Below, in pieces: positions 11,195 through 23,517 of a DNA stretch of 64,000 bases. The position numbers and the translations under genes were made by a program. The notes below the pieces were generated by a model. It ran no database searches. It was not told the DNA's origin and worked only from the letters and a program-made list of their open reading frames with translations. Within the stretch, counting starts at the first letter, position 1. Each line of letters opens with the position of its first letter. The stretch comes from Ananas comosus. Lineage: Eukaryota > Streptophyta > Magnoliopsida > Poales > Bromeliaceae. The stretch covers positions 235,779 to 299,778 of the forward strand of contig NC_033639.1 of NCBI RefSeq assembly GCF_001540865.1. Reading direction: 5' to 3'.

Positions 11195-11687
11195 CGTAGC
11201 TCAGATGTCCAAAGAAATCATCCAAAATGGCTTTATGGGATTTTCATGATTTTCTCTTTTTTTCTCCTTTTTTTTTTATTGTGGTGGTGGGCTTGATTCG
11301 ACGTTCTCGAAAGGAGTTCTCTTTCCCTCTTACTTCGAGAGCATCAAATCGAGGTTGAAGGCGACTGCAGCATTATGACATGTGAACCACTGTCCCGTTA
11401 ATTGATGATTTCGAAAAGGGTAGAGAGGTCTGAGGGAATATAGAATCATCGATCCTCCTCCTCTCTCTTATCGAAGATTTCAAGCTGGGATTTGGTGGTG
11501 ATGGCGTGACCTATGCGCGACAGAGGAAGGAAGGAAAAAAAGAAAAATGAGGTATATAATTATATTATATATATTATATATTATATATATATAATATATA
11601 TATATTATATATATTATATATATATATGGTGGCCAACGGAGCCGTTTGCTATCAATAGTATTTCAGCTCAACTCTCTCTTCTCTCTC

Positions 11688-11720
<33 letters not shown>

Positions 11721-12754
11721 CAGAGGGAAGGAGTGAGAGACCACCTTTTCCTTTCCTAGCCGTATGGCTAAGGGGAGAGGGAGGGAGAAGATTTTGTGTG
11801 TGTGTGTGTGTGTGTGTGCAAAAAAAAAAAAGATCTCCCCCCTTAGCCATATGGCTAAGGGGAGAGGGAGAGGAAAGGAATTTTTTTTTTTTAATCTTAT
11901 GTGGTGGGAAGATTTCTCTTTTCTTCTTTAAATTTTTTTGTACATAGAGGAGTGTATAATTATGATGGTATCGTGCTTGTATCTTGTGTGTGTCTTCTCC
12001 CTATTTTTTCTTTTTTCATTCAGAATTCGAAATCGAATTCTGAATGAAAAAAAAAAATATGTATGAGGTAGTTAGGAGAAAAGATATTTTTTAATTAGTT
12101 AGAAATTTAAAAACTCAAAATTGAATTTCATCATATAATATTTTTAAAATTCAAAATTGAATTTCGAGATGTGGATGTGAGCTGTCATTCAATGAGTTAG
12201 GTTGTGTCCAAATTGATTAGGCTTACTTCGATGAAACCTGTTGGTTACAAATAGTAGTATTTATTGGGCTGAAATGAGATTCGAATTATTAAATAAACTC
12301 AAAAATTTAATGAGCTTTCATGAGGCCCACAGTCACGTTTTCACATATGGGGCTTCTTGAATGGTTGAAGTATTGATAACATTTTTATTGGGCTAAAAAA
12401 ATTTCGGGCTCATAATAGATCTATTAAAATTAAAATTATACCTACCATAATTTATCTTAGAATCCAAAAAATTGGATAAGTCCAAATCAATATTACAAGT
12501 CAACCATATTGTTTGCCCATTATTATTATTATTATTATTTTGCCCCAACAGCGTTAAGTATATATTTTTTCTACATTATTAATATTTATTTTATTAATAT
12601 TATTTAAATATTTTAAATTTGTTTATGAAAAGCGAAAGGCGACTTTTCTCTTATAGAAGGGACAAAAACAAAATCGAGTAGAAAAATAAGGCAACGAAGA
12701 AACATCAAAAGCTATCACTCATTCACTTCACATCATAGAATTACTCCAGTCTAA
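11195..12754. repeat. intergenic block duplicated at about 26.0-27.6 kb
   Basis: No gene seen. From about 11700 the order of landmarks matches 26040-27600: TA-repeat, 'gagggaagg', a 'ggctaaggggagagg' doublet, TG-repeat, 'ttagccatatggctaagg', 'gagatgtggatgtg', 'ggcccacagtcacg', ATT-repeat, 'gccccaacagcgttaagta', 'catcatagaattactcc'. Short TA and CT microsatellites lie at 11555-11720. The block is the 3' flank that was duplicated together with the gene. Confidence 0.65.
11839..11862. repeat. 24-bp perfect palindrome centred on CCATATGG
   Basis: The core CCTTAGCCAT/ATGGCTAAGG plus flanking CC/GG pairs form a perfect inverted repeat. The equivalent site at about 26163-26188 is similar but has two extra T bases in its left arm. 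Confidence 0.6.
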
Positions 12755-13593
12755 GGGCGTGTTTAGTTCGCTTCTTTTTCACCATGGAATCAAAATGTGA
12801 ATGAGTGAATCCGTTTGTGGGTGTTTGGTATGTGGGAGTACCATTCTGATTCCGATACCCGAGTGGAATGGGAATCGCTCAATCACCATTTTTTCAATCC
12901 GGCCTAGAAGGTCGGATTGGAAGTTGAATCTGGGCGGAATAGATATTTATTTGGATTAAATTTATTTTTTCAACTTTTTTAATTAAAATATGAGTTAAAA
13001 TTTAAAAATTAAATATATAATTTTAAATTTTAATTTGAAATTAAATTAAAAATTAAATATATAATTTTAAATTTTAATTTGAAATTAAATTAAAAATTAA
13101 AATTTAATCAAGTATTTCGAATCTAACTTATGAATTTGAATTTAAATTAAAATTTTAATTTATATAAGTTTATTCAAATTTTATTTCAAACTTAAATTTA
13201 GTTTCATATTTTGAATTATCCACTCAACTTCAAAGTTTAATTTTTTTTTTAAAAAAAATAGATCTAAAATTTTGACATTATTTTAAAATTTTGATGTAAA
13301 TTTTTAATATTTAATAGATTAATTTGAAATTCTAAATTAACTTATAACTTATAAATATAACTTGTTAGGTAAATTTAATATTGATTACGTTTATTAATAT
13401 CCATCGAACCAAACACAACGACATAGAAGAATGTGAATGACGATTATATTCCAGATTTCGATCAGGATGGATCGAACCAAACAGAATAAGGAATGAGTTA
13501 TTACCGGATGGTTCTGATTCCTAGCTTTATTTTGATTCGATTCCGATTCCCGCCGACTTCCGACTCCGACTTTCGAAGAAGCAAACACCGCCC
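12755..13593. mobile_element. Tourist/Harbinger-like non-coding element
   Basis: Ends are GGGCGTGTTTAGTTCGCTTC and the complementary-type GAAGCAAACACCGCCC. Left flank is TAA (12752-12754), right flank TAT. The duplicated intergenic block near 27590 has an empty site there: 'gtctaaatatccccc' continues without the insert. The interior is AT-rich with many AAATTT-type words and no coding frame. Confidence 0.65.
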
Positions 13594-14212
13594 TATTACC
13601 CACTAACGTAAATGAAGGTATTAATTCCATGAAAGAGAAACCACTTAAAAATACGATTTTCTATGGGAAAAAAATATTAATCTATTTATTTCGGTCGCCT
13701 AAAACACGCCAAATAATTTTCTTACTGAAAAAAATATTCCTACGATTTAGAACGCCTCTTTCCGTTGCTTATCGAGTTCCTTTATCTGATAAATTATGAA
13801 TAAATTTTGCTCTTCCTTAAAAAAAAAAAACCAAAAACCAAAATAAACGATGTACTTATCAACTTGATTTGCGTCGCCATTTGGTTTGTGTATAAATAAA
13901 CGAAAAAATTTACTTTCGGTATAAATTTTTTTTTTTTTTTTGCACTTGTTGGGTTTACACAGAAAAATTATTTCTACACAATAAAATAAAATTAAGACAT
14001 TTTCGTCTTTTCCGCTAAAAAAAAAGGTAGAAAACGAAAAACATCCAAGTTGCGTCCAATATTTTTCGTGGGGTAAGCGATGCTTTGTTTTAATTTATTT
14101 CAACTGCTGAGTGCATAAACAAATATTAATTATTTCTTCCTTCAATTCAAAACAAATGATTATGAATAAATTATTTAATTTTTTCGTCTACAAACTGAAT
14201 ATTAAAACAAAA
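13594..14212. other. gene-free spacer, related to 27.6-28.1 kb
   Basis: AT-rich DNA with homopolymer runs. Short words such as 'tttactttcggtataaattt' and 'gcacttgt' recur near 27810, so this continues the duplicated 3' flank. No gene or RNA signal is visible. Confidence 0.5.
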
Positions 14213-14640
14213 AGAAAAAAACTTCAAAAACGCCTGCTCATGTGGTTATCATAGCATTCTCACTTAACTACCCATGCTGTGTGGTATTATAAACGTATCA
14301 ATTTGCCTCCCGATGTGGTTGATTCATGTTCCTTATCGTTTATTTCGGCAAGCAATATTTCCCTCTTTATTTCAGCTCTAAACTTATATTACAAACAAAC
14401 CTTCAGATACCATCCCTACTCATTTATCGACAGATATCTACTTTAGTATCCTTTTACGCTTCTCAACTTCTGTCACCTCGATTCTAATAAAAATACTAAT
14501 AAATATTGATCCACAAATAAGAGAAAAACACAAGACCCACACACGGGCGGACAAATTGTCCACTCATTAAACCAACCAACCCCAGGTGTACTAAAATGAG
14601 ACAGCAGAACCAACAATGGGAGGGTTCTTGAAGTTTTCCC
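14213..14640. mobile_element. MITE (AAAACTTCAAAAACCCCC family) upstream of copy 2
   Basis: Left end AAAACTTCAAAAACGCC, right end TTCTTGAAGTTTTCCC, with the family's 'tctcactta' and 'gtatcaatttgcc' blocks. About 235 bp upstream of the damaged first exon of copy 2. Confidence 0.55.
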
Positions 14641-15054
14641 GAAAAAAAATACCAAAAAACTTATTAATTTACATGAAAATAGAAAAAATTATACTGCAAT
14701 TCCATTCTACCTTCGGTAGACTAGAGCTTTTGTTGGGGCATTGACCCCCGCACTTCGTCACATTTCGTTGCCCATACCCTATATGTCATGATATTATTGC
14801 ATAGAGAGGAGAGAGAGAGAGAGAGAGGAGAAGAGAGAGAGAGAGAGGGCGAAGAACGAGAGAGGAGAAGAAGAACATGGCGGCGGCGCCGACGATTGGG
14901 AGGGGAAGGGGACGGGAAGAAGGGAAGGCGAAGGAGAGGGTGTGCGGTGACCGCGGGCGGAGGGTTCGCGGCGTCGAGGTGTGCATGCTCCTCAAACACA
15001 TAGGCTACACTGCGTTCACGAGAAGCTGTGGCATGAGGACCCAGTGAGTTTTCT

Positions 15055-15412
15055 TTGGGAAAAACACCCCCCCGTGTTTTCGTAGTTTTTCTCACTGGCC
15101 CCCCTGTCATGTTAAAAACTGTATCAATTTCCTTGCATCCGTATTCTCTCGTTAAGTCTGTGTTTCTTTTTTTTATCAAAACTTTTAATTATTATATTTT
15201 TTTAATCAGCGATGGTAATTAAATATACTAAACATGAATATTGATAGAAATGGATATCTAAAGTTGTTTTGACTATACATTTAATGAAATATTAACGAAT
15301 AAACTTCGAAAAGATATAACAATGGAAAACCACAATGTGCATTATGTAGCATTAACATAATGGGGGCAACGTAAGAAACTACGGAAATTAACAGGTTTTT
15401 TGAAAAGTTTTC
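15055..15412. mobile_element. MITE (AAAACTTCAAAAACCCCC family) in intron 1 of copy 2
   Basis: Starts GGGAAAAACACCCCCCC and ends 'ggttttttgaaaagttttctc', with 'tttaatgaaatattaacga' inside. It sits right after the exon 1 remnant, a position similar to the copy 5 insertion at 52618. Confidence 0.55.
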
Positions 15413-15970
15413 TCACTTTTTTTTTTTCTTTTTGTAACTCATAAGCTGGATTTATTTAAATTTATTTCTATCTTATTTTGGGTTAAATTGTGGAAGTGAA
15501 TCATAAGAAGACATAATATAGCGCATTCAACCTTTTTCTCGCCTGCTCATGGATACGTCAGAATAAGTCATGCTTATAAGAATTTATATATTTATTGTGC
15601 GAGTTAGAGACAAAAAGCTTGATTCGTAATTTTGATGAAATAGTATATTTCACCTAAGTACTAATTAAGTTTATTTTATTTAAAAAATAAAAATAATAGT
15701 TTTTTTCACAAAAATAGATTTTTTGTCGGTACTTTGCGGGAATACTAAATATCGACTGAGATACGGGGCGTCTAAACGGAGCTCTGAAAAATATGATATC
15801 AGAGCCGGGTCTAGTCGTAGTCCCTTCCGTTTCAAGGAGGTTCTGAGTTTTATTTCTACATTCGTCATTTTATGGCATATATTCATGTCTATTTGTCCTC
15901 TAAGGTATCGTTTGGTTTGAAAATAAGTTATTTTAGGCTATTCCAGGAATAGGTACAACTCTTAGAATAA

Positions 15971-17649
15971 GGCCCCGTTTGGATACCTCTAAAAACGTAG
16001 CATAGTTAAACTATGCTACGCTGGTAGGAAAATAATCCTATGAAGCGTTTGGAAGAAAAAAAAATGACGTAATTTTTGGAGTATAGTTATACTATACTCC
16101 AAAAAATGGAGTAAACTTACAATCCACTTTAACCAAAGGAAAAAAATTCCACCATTTTGGGCTCCCAAAGATGTATCAATTTTTAAATTTTAAATTTCAA
16201 CATAAAATTTTAGATTTCAAATTTTAAAATTTTAAAATTCAAATTTAATTTTGATTTTAAATTTCAAATTTTAAATTTCAAATTTCAAATTTCAAAAACT
16301 TCAAATTTTAAATTTTAAATTTCAAATTTCAAAAACTTCAAATTTCAAATTTCAAATTTCAAATTTCAAATTTCAAATTTCAAATTTCAAATTTCAAATT
16401 TCAAATTTCAAATTTCAAATTTCAAATTTCAAATTTCAAATTTCAAATTTCAAATTTCAAATTTCAAATTTCAAATTTCAAATTTCAAATTTCAAATTTC
16501 AAATTTCAAATTTCAAATTTCAAATTTCAAATTTCAAATTTCAAATTTCAAATTTCAAATTTCAAATTTCAAATTTCAAATTTCAAATTTCAAATTTCAA
16601 ATTTCAAATTTCAAATTTCAAATTTCAAATTTCAAATTTCAAATTTCAAATTTCAAATTTCAAATTTCAAATTTCAAATTTCAAATTTCAAATTTCAAAT
16701 TTCAAATTTCAAATTTCAAATTTCAAATTTCAAATTTCAAATTTCAAATTTCAAATTTCAAATTTCAAATTTCAAATTTCAAATTTCAAATTTCAAATTT
16801 CAAATTTCAAATTTCAAATTTCAAATTTCAAATTTCAAATTTCAAATTTCAAATTTCAAATTTCAAATTTCAAATTTCAAATTTCAAATTTCAAATTTCA
16901 AATTTCAAATTTCAAATTTCAAATTTCAAATTTCAAATTTCAAATTTCAAATTTCAAATTTCAAATTTCAAATTTCAAATTTCAAATTTCAAATTTCAAA
17001 TTTCAAATTTCAAATTTCAAATTTCAAATTTCAAATTTCAAATTTCAAATTTCAAAAAGTTCAAATTTCAAATTTCAAATTTCAAATTTTAATTTTATTT
17101 TTAATTTTTAATTTTCAATCTTCAAAATTTAAATTTAAACTTAAATTTAAAATTTTAAATTTATAAATATGTAAATTTATAAATTATTAAATTTGAAATT
17201 TAAAATTTTAATTATAGATTTTTTAAATTTCAAAATTTAAAGTTTAAATGGTATACTTTAAGTTTTAAATTTTAAAGTTTCAAATTTCAAATTTGAAATT
17301 TCAAATTCCAAATTTCAAATTTCAAATTTAAAACATAAAATCTAATTATTTTTTAAATTTTAAATTTTAAATTTTAATTTTATATTTTGAATTTTTATTT
17401 TTAATTTTTAAAATTTTATTTTTAAATTTTGAATTTTGAATTTTGAATTTTGAGTTTTGAATTTTGAATTATAAAATTTTAGAAATTTAATTGTTATAAA
17501 TACTGTGGAATTGTATGATATGTATCCAAACAGCTTAAAAATGAAGCTGTGGAATTTTTTTGTAGTTACAGGATTCCGTATTTCATTTAGACCAAAACCA
17601 TAGAATAAAAATTCCATGGAGTTTTTTAACTATGCATCCAAACAGGGCC
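15971..17649 (+). mobile_element. Harbinger-like element carrying a heptamer satellite
   Basis: Termini GGCCCCGTTTGGATAC and GCATCCAAACAGGGCC are inverted repeats, flanked by TAA on both sides (15968-15970 and 17650-17652), the target duplication of PIF/Harbinger-Tourist elements. Sub-terminal features are 'gtagcatagttaaactatgctac' on the left and two spaced copies of 'tatgyatccaaaca' on the right. The interior is the AAATTTC array. A second member lies inverted at 49324-50721. There is no transposase. Confidence 0.75.
16337..17056. repeat. (TTTCAAA)n satellite, about 103 units
   Basis: Essentially uninterrupted 7-bp repeats for ~720 bp, with degenerate variants (TTTTAAA, TTTGAAA) for a few hundred bases on either side. 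Each unit holds AAATTT, so strands are close to self-complementary. Confidence 0.95.
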
Positions 17650-17670
17650 TAAGTAGGAATAAAAGTTCTT

Positions 17671-17710
17671 CTCTCTTAACGGGTTATTCTAGAATAACCC
17701 GTTAAGAGAG
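17671..17710. repeat. perfect 40-bp palindrome
   Basis: The left arm CTCTCTTAACGGGTTATTCT is followed immediately by its exact reverse complement. It belongs to the outer Tourist-like MITE in intron 1 of copy 2. Confidence 0.9.
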
Positions 17711-20700
17711 GAATAGTCATTTTTCACTCGTTTGGTAAAATAAAGAGGATAAACTCTTTTATTTTATATTTATCCCCCAACCAAACGGTGCCATAGTTCA
17801 TTGTCTTTTCCGTTATCTCTTCGGTGCACAAGAGAAAATATCCGGCGTGCATGTGAGCGTGGGGATTAAGACTAATATTGGGATTGATCGATATCCTCAA
17901 TTTTTCTTTTCTTTTCTTTTCTTTGCTTTTTTTTTTTCTTTTTTTTTTTATTGTTTTCGATTGTAGCTAGTACCTGCTTAATTTGTTTGTTTTTTAAAAT
18001 AGCTTAAATCAAAAAGGATGAAAAGTTTGTTTAGAAGGTGCCAAATGGAAAGAAAAATAGTTGAAGAGTATATTTCAAAAATAGCCCTCTTATTCTATTA
18101 CAATCTCACAGGGCTCTGTCTTTAGGCTGTTGGACAAGTAAAATACTGCAACATGTTCTTGATGGGTCAAGAGACTCCTTTTAACCAAAGCAACAAAAAA
18201 AAAGAAAAAAGAAAAAGAAAAAAAAAAAGAGGAACAACAGAAAAGTTGTAGATTGAAGCTTTTAGAGAACAATGATTGTTTCGTATTATTTAACATGATA
18301 TCAGAGAACGAGGTCCTGAGTTGGAGTCTTGTCTGACTCCTAATGTTAATTAAGTTTCTCCCATTTAAATTAAGTTTATGTCTAAGGTTATCGAAAAAGC
18401 CTCGAGCTAAGATGTGATTGGGAGTACTGAATATAAATATTAAAAATGTCGTTCCCTAATAGCTTAAATTTTTAGAGAATAATGATTGTTTCATATAATT
18501 TAACAGATAGAATTGATTGTTTCTTTTCACAAACATAGTGATATGCATTTTGAGTCCAAGGTGTATCAATAATTAGCTAGGTGCGCATTTGATCTTGCAT
18601 ATTTTGTTTTATGTTTGTTATTCTATTTTGAACTTTATGCATCTATGCTGCTACATACTTAGTGAGCTTGTAACTGTTGTTTGCATCTTATTCTGTCTGA
18701 TGCTCTTCCATACTTACCATTAGTTATTGCCCAAATTGTTGTAGATGATGAGTCAAAGAATGCCCATTTGAAGAAATTGGAGAATGCTTCAGAAAACCTG
18801 CAACTCTTTAAGGCAGACTTACTTGATCATAACAGTGTAGCATCTGCTATTGCGGGCTGCAAAGGTGTCTTCCATGTTGCTAGCCCTTTGCCTGCATCCA
18901 AAGTTCCCAATCCGGAGGTATATATGATTTGTTGCTTAGTTGCTTTTGTTAGCCACGTGCTTCATTATATTGCCATGCAAACTTTATGAACGTATGAGTC
19001 GCTACACAAGCTTTCACATGCCAAATCAGTATGGCATCAGCATATTTGTCACCTGTGCTTGTATATGTTAGGCTCTGTCGTACGAGTTGAAGGTCTTTGT
19101 AAAACGAAAAGGCGACAATGAAATGCTTGAACACGGGTTTTTTAAACCGATTATTATTGTCCTACCAACTTGTCGTACCTCCTTCCTTTGGTGTCTAGTC
19201 TATAGGTCCAATCTCATCTGCTAGCGCTTATTAGTTGCATGGTCTGGACTCATTCATCGATTTGATCTTTTACTACTGCTATAGTGTGATTGATAGTATA
19301 GGTTGATCAATAGTTTGTTTTGGCCAAAATATTGATTTCAGAGGAAACCGCATAATGTTGTCTTAGAAACCACTCGCGTGCATAAATATATCGAAGGCTC
19401 ATGGAATGGACAAGTAAGGTAAGCAATGGAATACTACCCATTGAATTTTATTATGAGTGGCGATTTCACCCATAAGATATATGTATGGTGGGTATTGAAC
19501 CCACATTTCAGATAATATAAGGGGCTTATATATGGCTCCGACATCATGTTACCTGAAAGATCGATTGTATAGGATGCGTCTTTGGAATTGTCATAAGAGC
19601 TAGCATCATGTACTCTGTGTTTTTTCATTCGTTGTTTTATTCGTTTATCTAAAATTCACCTCTCATTGGAAGGGACTTGATGTTCTAATCTAGTGTAGTT
19701 AGATCGTGTGCTTTTAGCTTTGCATTTCCGTATTGCAGGAAGAAATACTGAAGCCTGCTGTGGATGGCACTCTAAATGTGTTGAAAGCATGTGCTGAGGC
19801 AAAAGTCAGGCGAGTTGTTGTGGTATCATCATGTGCGGCTGTTCGACCGAACCCAAATTGGCCAAAGGGTAAGATCATGGATGAGAATTGTTGGCCAGAC
19901 AAGGACTACTGCAGAAATACTGAGGTATCTGGCAAGCCTTCCTAGTATACTAGTCTGATTTTTTTCTAAAGACAGTTGTTGAAATTATTCAGTATTTACT
20001 TGTTATTATATTCTACGCACCACATGCTTGAAGTCCGTCTGTTTTTTATATATGAGAATGTTAAAGTACTCCTTTGTTTTGCTGCACTTAGTTACATGCC
20101 TTCAGCTATGTAGTTGAACTGTCATGTTGCAATTATAACCGAGAACCGATCATCCTTTGTTGCAAGGTTATCCACTTCGTGTTGATAGCATCTTTTCTAT
20201 ATTAATTTTGTCAGGAATTGATCATCTTTATTGTGCTCTCCATTAAGTAATTGTGAATTCGTGCTCTTCTATTTATGTAGATCTTCTCTACATCTTTTGG
20301 GACTATATAAACCTAAACATCCTGCACGCACCTTCACTTTGTTCATCCTAGAGTTCCCTTCATGTAAATAAGAATCTATGTACGTGTACACATATGTAGA
20401 CCTGTACAGTTAATTAGGAACAAGAACAACAATGCTTTCTCCTGCAGTACTGTACTTGGACATTCTCTGAAAAAGATGAATAGGTGGGTAGGTACTATTC
20501 TGCACTTGTATATGTTAAAAACCTAACTACCGAGGAAGAGTACTTATTGAGATCATTCCATAATAAGATAGAGCAAGGATTTCCAAGCCATCTGCGTTAG
20601 ACACGGGGCTGAATGTTTCGCTGGTAATGAAGTATCAGTATGATACAAGTCTCTTCAGGATATGGTTGAGAATTATTTTTTTTCCACTGTTTTCAGCGAA

Positions 20701-22502
20701 AAGAGTTCGATGTTTCTTTCCAAACATGTATTCTACAATTCATACATTTGAATGATTTGATTTGATATATTGATGATTGATTTTCAAAAATGCCAACTCC
20801 CACAATTTGTGATCCTTGACTCAATGACTCCAATTACTTTATAATGACTCCAATTACTTTATAGATTAGAGTAACTAGCAGTATTTTTCGGGTTTATTCA
20901 TTGCAAACGTCATAAAAATTCATTTGCATCAAAAAAAAAAAAAATCATTCTCCTTGATAGGTTGGACCCACATAGGGGTGTTAAGATATTGTGTTCAGTC
21001 TACGTCTAGTCGTCTGCTATCAAGTTGAAGTTGGCCTAGCCTGACATTAGCTAACTTGTGAATGCTTAAGGTTTCTGACTTGAATGCTACTGATTTAACG
21101 ACTGTTTCGGGCAGTACAGCGAACTACTCAGCATCTTAATTTGGTTGAAATGAAGTGTTTTGATCCCTTTAAGTCCAGCATGGTCAGGTCAAATTAGATA
21201 TAACATTCCTGGTAGAAGATTCTTGATAACGTAGGAAACAGTGGAGATGAAGAAAGTGGCTCTTATGTCAGGTTTGCCGCCTTTGTTACGATAGTTATGA
21301 ACATAATTACAATACCAGATGAGCCACAGAAGAATATACGGAAAAAGTGAGGAAGTAACTACCTCATACGGAAGTTTGGTCTTGTAAGGGGTGTTGGGCA
21401 TGATTTTGGCCCAAGAGTGCATGATTCTAGCCAAGGTAAAGCACCACGCTTATTTACTGATTCGAGTCAAGTGTTCTAATCCTAGTATTTAGAATCTCCC
21501 CCACCACCAAAAGAAAAGGCCCCAATGCAAATTTTACCGAAAATGTTAGCTCAAGCACGCCTTAATTTGGTAAACTCCTAAATGAAATGGCCCTTCAACA
21601 AGTTGGGTTTCTTGGCCTTCTGCCATTAGACCACTTGCGCCAATCCAGTCTTTTGGCCTTCCTGGCACGCTGAATTATATCGTGCTCTTTTCTATCTCAT
21701 ACTGCTTCAACTCTCTGGTTTTTATGCTTTATTTTTGTTGGACTTTTCTTAGTTGATATTCTTTCTATTCCATATTTGCGTATACTAAATGTTGTCTATA
21801 CTTCCTGGCCCATCAAATGTTGTTTGCACTTACTAGCCAGATTATTACGAGGAATTTCAATTGTTACTTAATGATGTTATCAGAACTGGTATGCCCTATC
21901 GAAGATTCTCGCAGAGAGCGCGGCGTTGGATTTTGGAGAGAAAAATGGGCTTGATGTTGTAACTGTTTGCCCATGTTGGATTATGGGGCCTTTGCTGCAA
22001 TCCACTGTAAATGCTAGCACTTCCATTTTCGTGAATCTTCTAAAAGGTATAGATGTTATAATGAGATTATCTCAGTTTAATATCAGCTATGATGGCATAG
22101 TACAGGTTGATAATTGGATCCACAATTTTATATATTGCAAGGAGCACCGAGTATTTGAATTCCCATCACTTACGCAACTGTGCTTATGGCTTTGGAGTTA
22201 CTATAATGTTTTCCAAAACATTTTTCGACCTCACGTCCTTCCTATCTTAGTCCCCCTCTCATCATCTTCTAACATTTTCTTTTTCTTTTAATTTGTGTCG
22301 AAAAAATATGCACCATTAACTAGTTATGATCTGTGTTAGTAAATTCGCATATAATACGCGAATTATTCGCGAATTTTTGATTAGCCGAATTAAACGGCAT
22401 GAAACGTATTTTTTTCAAAAGTGCGAAAAAAAACTCGTTTTTTTCTCCAAAAAAAATTATCCGCGAATTATTCGCGATTCGCGAATAATTCGCCCAAAAA
22501 AT

Positions 22503-22745
22503 CGGCTCGCGAGTCGGCGACGACGAGCGTCGTCCTCCTCCGCCGCCGCCCTGGCCGGCGCCGGGAGCAAGAGGGCGCGGCTACAGTTCCCACCTCGCCC
22601 GACGCCGTCCGTTTTCGCACAAAAAAAAGGCCCGCGAGTCGGCGACGCTCGTCGTCCTCCTCCTCCGCCGCTGCCCTGGCCGGCGTCGGGAGAAAGAGGG
22701 CCGCGGCTACAGTTCCCATAGTCCCATCTCGCCCGACGCCGTCTG
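22503..22745. repeat. GC-rich ~120-bp tandem duplication inside the hAT-like element
   Basis: Two diverged units begin 'gcgagtcggcgacg' (22509 and 22636) and end 'cgcccgacgccgtc' (22596-22609 and 22730-22743). Both read through in several frames, but only as low-complexity Arg/Ala-rich peptides. Confidence 0.6.
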
Positions 22746-22863
22746 CTATGCCGCGTGCTGTCCGCGGAAAAAAAAAATGTCNCGCGTGCTGTCCGCGGAA
22801 AAAAAAAAATATCAACAGTAAAAATCGCGGCGTTGCGCGCAGCTTTGCAGGGAAAAGGATATC

Positions 22864-22898
22864 GCGGTCCACGAGGCCACATCAGCCTCGTGGACCGG
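22864..22898. repeat. hairpin with 13-bp perfect stem
   Basis: CGGTCCACGAGGC, a 7-nt spacer CACATCA, then GCCTCGTGGACCG. The same CGGTCCACGAGG/CCTCGTGGACC words occur in the tandem repeat at 62091-62262. Confidence 0.7.
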
Positions 22899-23365
22899 AT
22901 GAGAGGGAGGTCCATGGTATATATAAAATTTTATTCATTAATATTTTTAAATGATATTATTAATATATATTTATTATAATTTTAAATATATTTAATTTAT
23001 AAATAAAAATAATAATAATAATAATATATATAGTATATTAATTATTATATTATATATTTATTATATAGCCGAATTTTTGATCCCGAATTTTTAATTGAGA
23101 AACGTATAATACCCGTATAAATCACGTATCCGAATAATAACCGAATCCGTTTTTTAGCCGTATTTTTCAACGAATTTAATAATTAGAAGACGAATTTTAT
23201 CCGAATTATACCCGTACCGAATTTTTGCCTAATTCGAATTAACTAACTATGGTTATGATAGTTACAATGGGATTATGGGTATTGTTGTTACTGAAACTTT
23301 TCATTGCCATCTACTTTAGCAGGCAGTGACAATGATAGTTGTCGTGGAATTTGCCCCTCACTATA

Positions 23366-23517
23366 TGTAACGCCCCAATAGTTCCATATCGGATGGGATA
23401 CTGATTCTGATCAGTTTATATGAGGTCTACACGCTAGTAATAATAACTGGGATTAAGTATTTTGGGCCGGTGGTTTGGCCCAACGAGTTATTATTACTAG
23501 CAGGTCGGGTCGTTGCA
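23366..23517 (+). mobile_element. solo LTR of the TRIM family in intron 4 of copy 2
   Basis: 152 bp from TGTAACGCCCCAATAG to GGGTCGTTGCA, flanked by an exact 5-bp duplication CTATA (23361-23365 and 23518-23522). Copy 3 has the empty site 'cctcactatacattt' at about 37552. The sequence matches the TRIM LTR at 91-243 along its length. Confidence 0.88.

Larger units (their letters stand above)
15904..17792. mobile_element. Tourist-like MITE, split by a second element
   Basis: Ends GGTATCGTTTGGTTTG and CCAACCAAACGGTGCC are inverted repeats. Left flank is TAA (15901-15903), right flank ATA. Intron 1 of copy 3 has the empty site: 'tttgtcctattagttcattg' at about 33062-33081. The MITE's own sequence is only about 210 bp; the rest is the inserted Harbinger-like element at 15971-17649. 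A perfect 40-bp palindrome lies at 17671-17710. Confidence 0.7.
22331..23251. mobile_element. hAT-like non-autonomous element in intron 4 of copy 2
   Basis: Flanked by an exact 8-bp duplication GTTATGAT (22323-22330 and 23252-23259), the hAT hallmark. Ends CTGTGTTAGTAAATTCG and CGAATTAACTAACTATG are imperfect inverted repeats. Copy 3 shows an empty site, 'ctagttataatagttacaat', near 37445. The AT-rich shoulders contain 'gcgaattattcgcg' palindromes. The centre (22500-22900) is a GC-rich block duplicated in tandem. There is one undetermined base at 22783. No transposase is recognised. Confidence 0.78.

Noticed and set aside
16337..17056. Regular short repeats that might look like a CRISPR array
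   Set aside because: The 7-bp units are contiguous with no spacers and lie in a plant intron; this is a satellite.
18290..18320. Sites reading 'atatcagagaacg' and 'tatcagagccgg' in intron 1 of copies 2, 3 and 4 as tRNA genes or LTR primer-binding sites
   Set aside because: No tRNA fold or adjacent LTR could be found; at most decayed repeat remnants.
18681..18744. An upstream in-frame extension of exon 2 in copies 2, 3 and 4 as an alternative protein start
   Set aside because: It begins at TTG, lacks an ATG and would omit the dinucleotide-binding motif. It is open because of intron sequence inherited by all copies.
22326..22979. Several overlapping open frames in the hAT-like element
   Set aside because: Low-complexity, GC-driven, open on both strands, and two contain an undetermined base. 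No family resemblance.
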